IMG/VR virus record: IMGVR_UViG_3300009702_000029
Span: 1 to 57,447 of that record
Reading direction: 5' to 3' (one strand)
Length of the DNA: 57,447 nucleotides
Source: a virus
Below the pieces are notes generated by a model. That model worked only from the letters and a program-made list of their open reading frames with translations, was not told the DNA's origin and ran no database searches. Positions 43,616 to 51,465 of the stretch are shown piece by piece. Made by a program: the position numbers and the translations under genes. How positions within the stretch are numbered: the stretch's first letter is position 1; each line of letters begins with the position of its first letter.

Positions 43616-44173
43616 ATGGGTAGAAATGATGATAACTTCGATGAAGCAACGTATATAAAAGTTAATGAACGATTAGCAGCATTCCGAAAAGAGTTTCCTG
43701 AAGGACTCTTAACTACATTTCGTGGCGAAGATAGTGAAGGAATTTTTTATAAATGTGTAGTTTTTCGTAATCCGAAAGAAGCAGAACTCTACGGTCCTCA
43801 CCAGATAGCAGCGTCCTCAGGTACGGCATATTTGCCAGAATGGGCCGCTCAAGAAGAATCGCCGAAGGTGGAGGAAGCGACTGAAACTGCGGCAGTAGGC
43901 CGAGCACTGGCCTTTATGGGATACCGAGTAGAAAGATCAATAGCTTCATCAGAAGAAATGCAGCGATTTGAGAAAATGCACGGAGAGTCGGAAGAAGAGG
44001 AGGAAGAGGTCAAAGCTAAAGCAAAGAAATCACGAACTCGGATGTCTACACGAACGTCAGTTCGAAAGGCCAAAACTGAGGATGATAATGTGAAAGAATT
44101 GCCTAAGCTAAGATCATCAAGGAACTTCAGTAGAGGTTCTAAACTATCTAGTAGAAAGAGAGTAGGAAAATAA
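43616..44173 (+). CDS. Putative ssDNA-annealing/binding protein (ERF-like)
   Basis: 185 residues. The N-terminal half has the pattern YIKVNERLAAFRKEFPEG, then a beta pair and an EATETAAVGRALAFMGYR motif at 87-104. The E-T-x-A-x-GRAL-x-x-x-GY helix is a hallmark of ERF-type or related phage recombinases and ssDNA-annealing proteins. The second half is a disordered, charged tail (EEEEEE, then Arg/Lys/Ser), which such proteins often use for DNA or partner binding. It leads the operon with primase, polymerase and recombinase. ERF versus another annealase family cannot be settled by eye. Confidence 0.6.
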   Translation: MGRNDDNFDEATYIKVNERLAAFRKEFPEGLLTTFRGEDSEGIFYKCVVFRNPKEAELYGPHQIAASSGTAYLPEWAAQEESPKVEEATETAAVGRALAFMGYRVERSIASSEEMQRFEKMHGESEEEEEEVKAKAKKSRTRMSTRTSVRKAKTEDDNVKELPKLRSSRNFSRGSKLSSRKRVGK

Positions 44174-44174
44174 A

Positions 44175-44486
44175 ATGGAAAAGGCAAATGCAAATGCAAC
44201 ATTTCCGACGCCAGCATCTTTTGAAGCATCGAAGCTTATAAAGAAGTACCCAAATCGGAAATTGTATGATACTACGTCATCTGAATATGTCACTTTGACA
44301 GATATCTATACTTACATAGAAAATGGCGAGTCAGTACAAGTAATTAATAACAAGACTAAAGAAAATGTCACTACTGCAGTTTTGCTCAATGCCCTTGTAG
44401 AAAAGGGTAAAGGAGAGACAAATGGCGCAGTAGCAGGTATGCTTGAGTATGTCGCAGATTATATTAAAGGAGGCAGCAATGTCTAG
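44175..44486 (+). CDS. PhaR-type (PHB/PHA accumulation regulator) DNA-binding domain protein
   Basis: 103 residues. Residues 20-75 match the N-terminal DNA-binding domain of PHA-granule regulators (PhaR/PhbF, PHB_acc_N): LIKKYPNRKLYDTTSSEYVT, then LTDIYTYIENG, VQVINNKTKENVT and VLLNALVE. The YPNRxLYD motif is essentially diagnostic. The bacterial proteins add a polymer-binding C-terminal part that is missing; here only a short helical end follows. It starts 2 nt after the annealase-like gene, and its TAG overlaps the next gene. A phage transcription regulator of host PHA metabolism, or a phage-own regulator, are both possible. Confidence 0.85.
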   Translation: MEKANANATFPTPASFEASKLIKKYPNRKLYDTTSSEYVTLTDIYTYIENGESVQVINNKTKENVTTAVLLNALVEKGKGETNGAVAGMLEYVADYIKGGSNV

Positions 44487-44997
44487 AGGAGAAGGACGAA
44501 GAGGTTATTCAGGTAATGCAGATCGTAGTTCCCGTGGAGCAGGTCGTGGAAGCTCCCGTGGAGCAGGTCGTGGAAGCTCCCGTGGAGCAGATCGTGGAGC
44601 AGATCATGGAGCAGATCGTGGAGCAGATCATGGAGCAGATCGTGGAGCATTAAATCAGGATAGAGGTCGGGCTAGTAGAGGAAGTCGTAGATCTAATGGA
44701 GGCCAAGGCCAAGACCAATCTGATTTTGTAAAAGTTGGAGATATGAAATTAACTTTAACTGCATCAAATAATGAAAAGAAAATTCTAGACACTATTGCTG
44801 AGCTGATTGATGATGGTGCATCTTTACAAGAAGTACTTCAAGAATCGGGACTTCAATTGTGGTGTCGTTTTTGGTTTCCCGATGATGGTGGAATGGAATA
44901 TCGAAGTGAAGATCAATTATTGGTCACATTTAAAAAGCCTTCCATTAAGGCACCGAAATTCAATCTAGCTAGTGTATCATTTGATTCTAAATCATAA
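44479..44997 (+). CDS. RGG-like repeat protein with C-terminal folded domain
   Basis: 172 residues from the ATG with a perfect AAGGAGG 5 nt upstream. Residues 1-85 are Arg/Gly/Ser/Ala/Asp repeats (SRGAGRG, then RGADHGAD), with no hydrophobic core. Residues 90-172 form a small alpha/beta domain (KVGDMKLTLTASNN, ILDTIAELIDDGASLQEVL, then a strand pair with LQLWCRFWFPDD). The repeat arm is of the RGG type that binds RNA or ssDNA and can promote condensates. Overlaps the PhaR-like gene by 8 nt. Function unknown; nucleic-acid binding is inferred from composition. Confidence 0.75.
   Translation: MSRGEGRRGYSGNADRSSRGAGRGSSRGAGRGSSRGADRGADHGADRGADHGADRGALNQDRGRASRGSRRSNGGQGQDQSDFVKVGDMKLTLTASNNEKKILDTIAELIDDGASLQEVLQESGLQLWCRFWFPDDGGMEYRSEDQLLVTFKKPSIKAPKFNLASVSFDSKS
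44548..44643 (+). repeat. Tandem repeats in the RGG-like gene
   Basis: Two 24-bp units (44548-44571, 44572-44595; they differ by one base), preceded by a partial copy, then four 12-bp units alternating ..GATCAT and ..GATCGT (44596-44643). The protein repeats are SRGAGRG and RGADHGAD. The number of units could vary by slippage. Confidence 0.9.
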
Positions 44998-45008
44998 AGG
45001 GAAAATTA

Positions 45009-47132
45009 ATGCTTGTAAGGGTTACTCAGTCGGTCAAGGATTATGGAACACTCGTTCATCCAGACGAAGTGGAGGCCTTGATCGACGACCCTTCTAAGGA
45101 TTGGTATAAATCTCCCTTTTATTATGGAAATGATGTTCTTGAATATTTTAAAGAACATAAGAATAGTATCAAGGGCTACACTGGAGAGGTTTGGACAGAT
45201 TCTCTTTATTGGGATTTAGATTGTAAAGGAAATTTTGAAGAAGTTAGGGAAGGTGCCATTTGTCTTATTAACAAACTTATAGACTTAGAACTTGATTCTG
45301 CAATTGAACTTTATTTTAGTGGCAATAAGGGAGTTCACGTATTTCTTAGAACAAAGAATAAATTTACCCCAGATGAAGCAAAAAAGATCTGTTATAATTT
45401 GGCTTATGAGGCCGGAGTTCTTAAATATAAAGATAAGAACGGTAAGGCCATATTTGATACGACTGTTTATAACATTAATCGAATCTTTAGAATACCTAAT
45501 ACAAAACATCAAGAATCAGGATTATTTAAAATCCAATTGGATATTGATGAATTTGAAGTAATTAGTGAAACTAAAGTTCGAAAGCTTGCTAAAAAGCCAG
45601 CAGAGATCGTATATGCCACACCCATAGAGGCTGAATTTTTAAAAGAAGATTATAATACTCAATCACAACTTGAAGTGGTATCAAATATTGTAGATATTAC
45701 ATCATTAAAGGAAAAATATATAGGAGATTTTAATCCTTTAGACTGTCCTCCTGATAAACGAAGATGTATTTATGTTCTAGAAAATGGATATTTTGGACCA
45801 GGAGAACGCGAGAATGCATCTATAAGATTGGCAGCTTATTATCATGGTCAAAATTGGACCAAAGAACAAACTTTTGAAAAATTAGTTGATGCATTGGATA
45901 AACGGGCAGAAAATTATCCAGATGCGACTCCTTGGAAAGAAGAAGACGTACACCGAGTAGTAGATCTTGTATATTCTGAAGGATGGAATGGTGGTACTTA
46001 TTCTTGTAAAACTGATGATTTTTTACGATCAAAATGCGATGTTGGAGCTGGACCATGTTGCAATAATACTTCTGCAAAACCCTCAGGAGTAACAGTTGGA
46101 GGTTTAATTGATCAATATATTAATTATGGTCTAGAAGCTTTAGATGAATATCCTAAAACGGGGTTAGATTGGGTAGATAACTTAGTTAGATTTCGACCGC
46201 GCAATTATTCTATTATTAATGGAGCAAATGGATCAGGTAAAACTGCATTTTCAATTCAATGGATGGAACATCTTAATGAACAGAAGATGTGGCATATTAT
46301 ATTCTCTGCCGACATGGCCAATACCTCATTATTTGAAAAAATGGCAGCAAGGAATACAGATCTTACTCCTATGGATATCGAGAGAGCATTTAATAAACAC
46401 TTCATTGATAAGGAAGCTCAAAAACGTGTGACTGCTGCTCTTAGGGAAAAATATCCATATAGCATTTTTGACTTTACATCTGCGCTTACATCACGACATA
46501 TTGAACGTGAGATCAGACTTTGGAATGAACTTGGATATAAGATTCAAATAGGTTTCATTGATTATGCAGGACGAATGATTGGAGATAATGATAGTCAATA
46601 TCAAAATGCTACACAGATTGCTTTGGAAGCTAATGATATTGCAAAACGAACTAATACTCATTTGTGTTATATCTCTCAAATTCCACGGGATGAGGGAGAT
46701 CATACTAGACCTCTAAGATCTAGTCGTGTATCAAAAGATTCGGGAGCATGGGAAGAAAATGCCACTATCGTCATTAATGTATGGAGGCCTATGGGAGATG
46801 GCATTGAGGATTTAGATAGCTATATGCATATTTATATTGCAAAGAATAGATCTGGAGCTTTAGCTGAACGAGTATTTTGGTGGGAAGGTAAGCAAGGTAG
46901 AATAAGTAATATTTCTGAAGAAGAGTTCAAGGCGTATAAAGGTTTTTGTGAGGAATTAGATCGACCAAAACCATATGAGCAATTTGAAAATCGAACTAAT
47001 GATAGAAATAAGCTTCAAAGAAATGATCGGTATAGGGCAAGTAGGAAAGATAATGACAAAGAAACAGATCAGTTACATAATGATCGAGAATCAAGAGCAA
47101 CTAAACGAGGTTCTAAGTTGTCTAAAAGATGA
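45009..47132 (+). CDS. AEP-type primase fused to DnaB-like helicase
   Basis: 707 residues. N-terminal half is an archaeo-eukaryotic primase: YWDLD with D69 and D71 (metal-binding), SGNKGVH (104-110), a third acidic residue at D150, and FRIPNTKH (160-167) with R161. A cysteine cluster at 333-351 (C333, C343, C350, C351) suggests a metal site. The second half is a RecA-fold helicase: Walker A GANGSGKT (405-412), a Walker B strand IGFIDYAGRM near 520, later SQIPRDEGDH and KNRSGALAERVFWWEG, like DnaB-type replicative helicases. It replaces the T7-style TOPRIM primase-helicase. TGA stop; the polymerase gene starts inside its end. Confidence 0.88.
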   Translation: MLVRVTQSVKDYGTLVHPDEVEALIDDPSKDWYKSPFYYGNDVLEYFKEHKNSIKGYTGEVWTDSLYWDLDCKGNFEEVREGAICLINKLIDLELDSAIELYFSGNKGVHVFLRTKNKFTPDEAKKICYNLAYEAGVLKYKDKNGKAIFDTTVYNINRIFRIPNTKHQESGLFKIQLDIDEFEVISETKVRKLAKKPAEIVYATPIEAEFLKEDYNTQSQLEVVSNIVDITSLKEKYIGDFNPLDCPPDKRRCIYVLENGYFGPGERENASIRLAAYYHGQNWTKEQTFEKLVDALDKRAENYPDATPWKEEDVHRVVDLVYSEGWNGGTYSCKTDDFLRSKCDVGAGPCCNNTSAKPSGVTVGGLIDQYINYGLEALDEYPKTGLDWVDNLVRFRPRNYSIINGANGSGKTAFSIQWMEHLNEQKMWHIIFSADMANTSLFEKMAARNTDLTPMDIERAFNKHFIDKEAQKRVTAALREKYPYSIFDFTSALTSRHIEREIRLWNELGYKIQIGFIDYAGRMIGDNDSQYQNATQIALEANDIAKRTNTHLCYISQIPRDEGDHTRPLRSSRVSKDSGAWEENATIVINVWRPMGDGIEDLDSYMHIYIAKNRSGALAERVFWWEGKQGRISNISEEEFKAYKGFCEELDRPKPYEQFENRTNDRNKLQRNDRYRASRKDNDKETDQLHNDRESRATKRGSKLSKR

Positions 47133-48186
47133 AGCAACTGAGGTAGCTTTTGATATCGAGACGACTGGGGTTCAAGAACATGTAGTAGAGACTATAGGCA
47201 TAGCCTTTACATGGTTCACAGATGGTGGAATTTATCTTCCATTATATGTTTATAATAAAGAAGAAGATAAGCTTAAGCCCTATTTTGATCTTAAAGTTCA
47301 AGAGGAAATGATTCATAAATTATGTGAAACACTTTTGGATTATAAGCTCATAATGCACAATGGCGTATTTGATATTGCCTGCATTTTTCATCGTTACGCA
47401 ATCAATCTTACTGCTGCACTTTGGGCAGATACTATTTTAATGAAACATACAGTTGATGAGGAACGTCCATTTGGATTGAAGCAAATAGGTGAAAAGCTTT
47501 TTGGAGAAGAAGCCACAGATGAACAAAAAGATCTTGAAGAATCTGTTAAAGCTAATGGTGGAAGGTGGAATAAGAAGAACAAAGATATGTACAAAGGAGA
47601 TCTTGATTTACTTGCAAAATATGCTATTAAAGATGTTATTTTGACTTTAAAAATTTATGATGAATATAGTATAGAAATGGAACAGCAAGGATTAGATAAA
47701 TTCTTTTATAAACAGGAAGTTATGCCTCTTTATAAAAGTGCGACAATACCCATGAAGTTAAATGGAATGTACATTGATATAGCGTATTTTAATAACTTGA
47801 AAAAGGAAGTTGAAGATGGTATAATTAAGCTAACTGATGAGGTCTTTGACATGATCGAAGATGACATAGAACCTAAAGTTCGTGAAATTTTAGATAAAAG
47901 TATAAGATCCTCAAGGACAGGTAAATTTGCTGAAGGATTGTTGCGGCATTATGAACTACCAGTGCCTCTTAATAAGAAGACTGGAAAGCCCACACTTGCT
48001 AAAAGTGCGTTGCGATCTCTTGAAGTTGAATTTCCTGAGCATCCTGCAATAACTTGGTTAATGTGGGAAGCGCCCAAAAAATTAGTCACTGTCGAAAAAG
48101 AGATAGAAACACCTATTTATGCCGCCGGAGACGATCCCGAATTTGATAAGGCCCGAGATTATATCAAGGAAATTGTCACAGTTTAG
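47053..48186 (+). CDS. Family A DNA polymerase, N-terminal part (3'-5' exonuclease)
   Basis: 377 residues from an ATG with AGGA 6 nt upstream; it overlaps the primase-helicase gene by 80 nt. The exonuclease motifs are intact: VAFDIETTG (D34, E36), the MHNGVFDIAC motif, and YAIKDVILTLKIYD. The thumb-like region follows with helical, charged sequence. The protein ends at TAG 48184, but the reading frame continues without a break into the polymerase part (48187 on), so the two halves may be one 808-codon gene interrupted by TAG. A split polymerase of two chains is the alternative. Confidence 0.8.
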   Translation: MTKKQISYIMIENQEQLNEVLSCLKDEATEVAFDIETTGVQEHVVETIGIAFTWFTDGGIYLPLYVYNKEEDKLKPYFDLKVQEEMIHKLCETLLDYKLIMHNGVFDIACIFHRYAINLTAALWADTILMKHTVDEERPFGLKQIGEKLFGEEATDEQKDLEESVKANGGRWNKKNKDMYKGDLDLLAKYAIKDVILTLKIYDEYSIEMEQQGLDKFFYKQEVMPLYKSATIPMKLNGMYIDIAYFNNLKKEVEDGIIKLTDEVFDMIEDDIEPKVREILDKSIRSSRTGKFAEGLLRHYELPVPLNKKTGKPTLAKSALRSLEVEFPEHPAITWLMWEAPKKLVTVEKEIETPIYAAGDDPEFDKARDYIKEIVTV

Positions 48187-48222
48187 AAATTAATTAAAGA
48201 CGAATCAGTCGAAGGTCCTTCT

Positions 48223-49479
48223 TTGCCTGATGACGTCATTTATGCTGTCAAAAAGGAATTATACGTTGAACGCTATCCTGCTTACCCTAGGGTATTTAAT
48301 TTATCTTCTACCCATCATCTTAGTTGGTTATTATTTGATGTTTACGGACAGAAAGCGACGAAACATTCGAAAAAGACGGGCCAGCCTACGGTTGATAAAG
48401 ACGCCCTCGACCAATTCGACCTCCCATTCATCCCACTTCTCGCAAAATTAAAAAAAGAAGAAAAACTTTTGAGCACTTATATAGGACCTATTCTTGAAAA
48501 GCAACATAATGGATGGTTGTATCCCTCAATGCAACAATTTGGAACTACGTCAGGTAGATATTCTTGTGGTGGTGGGTTAAATTTTCAAACACTTCCAAGA
48601 GATGATAAAAGAGTTAAAAAAGGTTTTATAGCACCTCCAGGCTATAAAGTAGTAGCTGCTGACTTTTCTTCGTTAGAACCCCGCATTTTTTCATGGGTAT
48701 CAGATGATCCAGGACTTAAAGCAGTTTATTGGGATAATTTGGATCTTTATTCACAAATTGCAATTGATGTATTTGGTCTTGAAGGAGTTAGTGCTCATGA
48801 AGAAGATGATAACTTTCTTAAAAAAGTTCAGCCAAGCATGAGACAATTATCTAAAGTTTTTACACTTGCCGTACCTTATGGTGCAGGTGCTGGACGTATT
48901 GCGAATATTCTGAATAAAGATTATAATGAAGCAGATAATATTATTAAAGCTTACTTAAATGCTTATCCGGGTCTAAAAACTTACATGACCACGCAAGAAA
49001 AGAATGCTTTTAAAACTGGAATGGTATACACTCGTTTTGGACGTATTCGACATTTACCTCATGCAAAAGAATTATATGATAAATATGGTCAATGTTTGTT
49101 TAATAAAAAGCGTTTAACTGTAGCATTAATGAAAGAAGGCTTTGATCATGAAGAAGCCAAAGACGAATCTAACGAGCTTTTTTACAAATTTCGTAACTAT
49201 CTAAATAATGCTAAGAATTTTCCAATTCAGAGTACCGCAGCACATGTAACTAATGCAGCGCTTATTTACTTGGCAGAACTTTTAGAAGATAATAATATCG
49301 ATGGTTGGATTTGCTTACAAGTTCATGATGAAATAATACTACTTGTTAAGGAAGAACAAGCGGAATTTGCTGGAGAATTAGTGAAAGAGGCGATGGAAAA
49401 TAATTGGGTAGCGCAAGAAATTGACATTCCAATGATTGCTGTGCCAGAAATAGGAAATAACTTCGCCGAAGCAAAATAG
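48223..49479 (+). CDS. Family A DNA polymerase, C-terminal part (polymerase domain)
   Basis: 418 residues from a TTG with GAAGG 7 nt upstream, in the same frame as the first part, 36 nt after its TAG. Polymerase motifs are all present: motif A VAADFSSLEPRIF, motif B MRQLSKVFTLAVPYGAG (with the conserved K and YG) and motif C LQVHDEI. The region before motif A (FNLSSTHHLSWLLFD) is the typical thumb text. It stops at TAG with the next gene starting 15 nt on in the same frame. The bases from about 48070 to 48460 use clearly more C-ending codons than the flanks. Confidence 0.88.
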   Translation: MPDDVIYAVKKELYVERYPAYPRVFNLSSTHHLSWLLFDVYGQKATKHSKKTGQPTVDKDALDQFDLPFIPLLAKLKKEEKLLSTYIGPILEKQHNGWLYPSMQQFGTTSGRYSCGGGLNFQTLPRDDKRVKKGFIAPPGYKVVAADFSSLEPRIFSWVSDDPGLKAVYWDNLDLYSQIAIDVFGLEGVSAHEEDDNFLKKVQPSMRQLSKVFTLAVPYGAGAGRIANILNKDYNEADNIIKAYLNAYPGLKTYMTTQEKNAFKTGMVYTRFGRIRHLPHAKELYDKYGQCLFNKKRLTVALMKEGFDHEEAKDESNELFYKFRNYLNNAKNFPIQSTAAHVTNAALIYLAELLEDNNIDGWICLQVHDEIILLVKEEQAEFAGELVKEAMENNWVAQEIDIPMIAVPEIGNNFAEAK

Positions 49480-49494
49480 GAGAATATAGATATT

Positions 49495-51216
49495 ATGGCT
49501 AAGAAAAAACTAACTGCTGCTCAAAGAGCTAGAGAAACTGCTAAGAAAAAGAAAGAGCAAGAAAAACTTAAAAAAGAGAAAGTAAAAGCCAAGCTTGAAA
49601 AACAAAAAGCTGCGCGAAAGCGAGCAATGCTTGAGAAGTATGTAAAGATTGTTCAGCAAACTAACATGTTCCCTACACGTTCAGACTTAGCTACCGTAGG
49701 TATTTCCAGAGATAATCTACGACATTACTTTGTAAATATTAAAGGTATGCGAGATGCCGCCAAGATGACCTTTCCCGAAGTATTTGAAGGTGTGGTGGAT
49801 GTTGAGAATTATATCGACAAAAAATATCAAGAGGCGCTCCAAAAAGAAATTAAAAAATATAAAAGATTCTTCATAACTACTGCTGTTAATGGTCAGTTTG
49901 TTCATCCTGGATTTATGGAGAGCATTAATACTTATTGTAAAAAGAATAAAACAAAATTATTAATTCTCCCATGTCATGATCCTGCACATAATTTAGATAA
50001 TCAAATTGAATGGCATTTTGATGATGTTATTTCACAAAATGGACATGATATTGTGTTTTCTGAATTATCTTTAAATTCAAATATCCATATTAGTGGACTT
50101 AGAGTGACAGCAAAACAAATCAACCCGACTACGGGACTTGCTAGGGTGTCACAAAATAAGGGTAGTTTTATTTTTGGTTCACCAAAACAACCACTTGAAT
50201 TTAATCCTGTTGCAAGTAAGAAGATGCCTCATGCATTAATGGGAACTGGAGCATGCACAGTCAAAAATTATAAAACCACCAAAGGTAACTCACTTAGATC
50301 AGCTTTTCTTGCAGATCATGACCACGAATTGGGTGGGTTAATTGTTGAAATTGAGGATGATAAGATTTATCATTTTAGACAAATACAAATTGATGTCAAA
50401 GGCAAATTTATAGATCTTGGAATAGAATATTCAGGCAAAAGCACCAAAGCTGTAAGAGGAACTAGACTTGTATTGGGAGATTATCATGCCGGAGAGCATG
50501 AAGAAAGTGCCGTTAATGCTTGGGAGCAAATAATTAATCAACTCAAAGTAGAGGAACTTTTCTTACATGATGTACATAATGGACTATCCACTAATCATCA
50601 TGAAGAAAAAAATATGATTCTTCGTGCTAAACGCGCACAAGAAGTTAATCAAATATCTCTTGAAGCTGAATTAAAGATCACTGCCAGAGAAATTGATCGT
50701 ATGGCTTCTTTGGAAAGTGTTAAAAAAGTAGTGATAATTAAATCAAATCATGATGAGTTTTTAAATCGTTGGTTAAATGAGTGTCGTTTTAAAAATGATC
50801 CAATTAATTTTCAATTAGGCTGCCGATTAGCAGATAAAAGCATAGATGGAGCCGATCCATTGCAAGAGGGCATCAAAGAAGTGGGAGGATTAAAGCATTC
50901 CCGCAAAGTATTGTGGCTCAAGCGTGATCAGGACTATAAATTTGCTGATATTGAATTGGGAGCACATGGAGATGTGGGACCTAATGGGGCTCGCGGATCT
51001 AAGGCTAATTTGGAAAAGGCGTATGGTAAGTGTGTCATTGGTCACTCTCATACTCCTGGGATTCTTAGAGGTGTTTTTCAAGTTGGAACAACCTCAAAAT
51101 TTCAGTTGGGCTATAATAGGGGAGCATCTAGCTGGATGCATACTTCATGCCTAGTCTATCCAAATGGCCAACGTCAATTGATTAATTCAATTGGTGGTAA
51201 ATGGCGACTAAAATAA
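49495..51216 (+). CDS. T5 A1-like calcineurin-type phosphoesterase
   Basis: 573 residues, with AGGAG upstream (overlapping the polymerase TAG). Residues 1-50 are Lys-rich and helical. The middle resembles T5 A1-type proteins (residues 110-330). The metallophosphoesterase motifs are LGDYHAGEH (about 326-334), HDVHNG near 358, SNHDEF near 417 and GHSHTPG near 515, in the right order for a two-metal phosphatase/nuclease fold. T5 A1 is needed for host DNA breakdown and for the second step of DNA transfer; the same role is possible here. The name rests on resemblance; the metallophosphoesterase fold is clear. Confidence 0.65.
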   Translation: MAKKKLTAAQRARETAKKKKEQEKLKKEKVKAKLEKQKAARKRAMLEKYVKIVQQTNMFPTRSDLATVGISRDNLRHYFVNIKGMRDAAKMTFPEVFEGVVDVENYIDKKYQEALQKEIKKYKRFFITTAVNGQFVHPGFMESINTYCKKNKTKLLILPCHDPAHNLDNQIEWHFDDVISQNGHDIVFSELSLNSNIHISGLRVTAKQINPTTGLARVSQNKGSFIFGSPKQPLEFNPVASKKMPHALMGTGACTVKNYKTTKGNSLRSAFLADHDHELGGLIVEIEDDKIYHFRQIQIDVKGKFIDLGIEYSGKSTKAVRGTRLVLGDYHAGEHEESAVNAWEQIINQLKVEELFLHDVHNGLSTNHHEEKNMILRAKRAQEVNQISLEAELKITAREIDRMASLESVKKVVIIKSNHDEFLNRWLNECRFKNDPINFQLGCRLADKSIDGADPLQEGIKEVGGLKHSRKVLWLKRDQDYKFADIELGAHGDVGPNGARGSKANLEKAYGKCVIGHSHTPGILRGVFQVGTTSKFQLGYNRGASSWMHTSCLVYPNGQRQLINSIGGKWRLK

Positions 51217-51238
51217 GGGCGTACATACATAATAGCAC

Positions 51239-51267
51239 TTGACATTAGCATCAAAATAGTATAAGAT
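51239..51267 (+). promoter_or_regulatory. Strong sigma70 promoter, nucleotide-metabolism block
   Basis: TTGACA (51239-51244), exactly 17 nt, then TAAGAT (51262-51267); an overlapping TATAAG starts at 51260. It leads 18 nt on to the small membrane protein gene with a GGGAG SD. Confidence 0.8.
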
Positions 51268-51284
51268 ACTAATAGGGAGATTAA

Positions 51285-51449
51285 ATGGATAATAATCTAT
51301 TAGCAATGAGACTTGCTATGGGTGCAATTATAGTATGTACTGTCGGACTTATCGTCCAATTGGCAGTCAAAATTACGGATTGGCATTATTCCAAGTTTTA
51401 CTTATTATTATTAATATCCCTGGTTATATCAAAAATAAAGAAGTTGTAG
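51285..51449 (+). CDS. Small two-span membrane protein
   Basis: 54 residues, TAG stop. Short polar N-terminus, a first span at about 10-28 (LAMGAIIVCTVGLIVQLAV), a polar loop with WHY, and a second span (YLLLLLISLVI) followed by three lysines. It is the first gene after a strong promoter and 16 nt before the dNMP kinase gene. Function unknown; its size and topology fit several kinds of phage inner-membrane proteins. Confidence 0.6.
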   Translation: MDNNLLAMRLAMGAIIVCTVGLIVQLAVKITDWHYSKFYLLLLISLVISKIKKL

Positions 51450-51465
51450 ATCAGAGGAGATCCAA

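Noticed and set aside
44548-44643. Short direct repeats as a CRISPR array.
   Set aside because: Units are 12 and 24 bp without spacers, in frame in a coding gene with a strong SD; the propeller repeats at 35470-36590 are also coding.
16358-48186. Genome-wide reassignment of TAG or TAA to a sense codon.
   Set aside because: TAG ends several clear genes in the expected place (for example 7134, 23039, 52840) and TAA is the main stop, so the standard code holds. The two continued frames use different stops (TAA and TAG).
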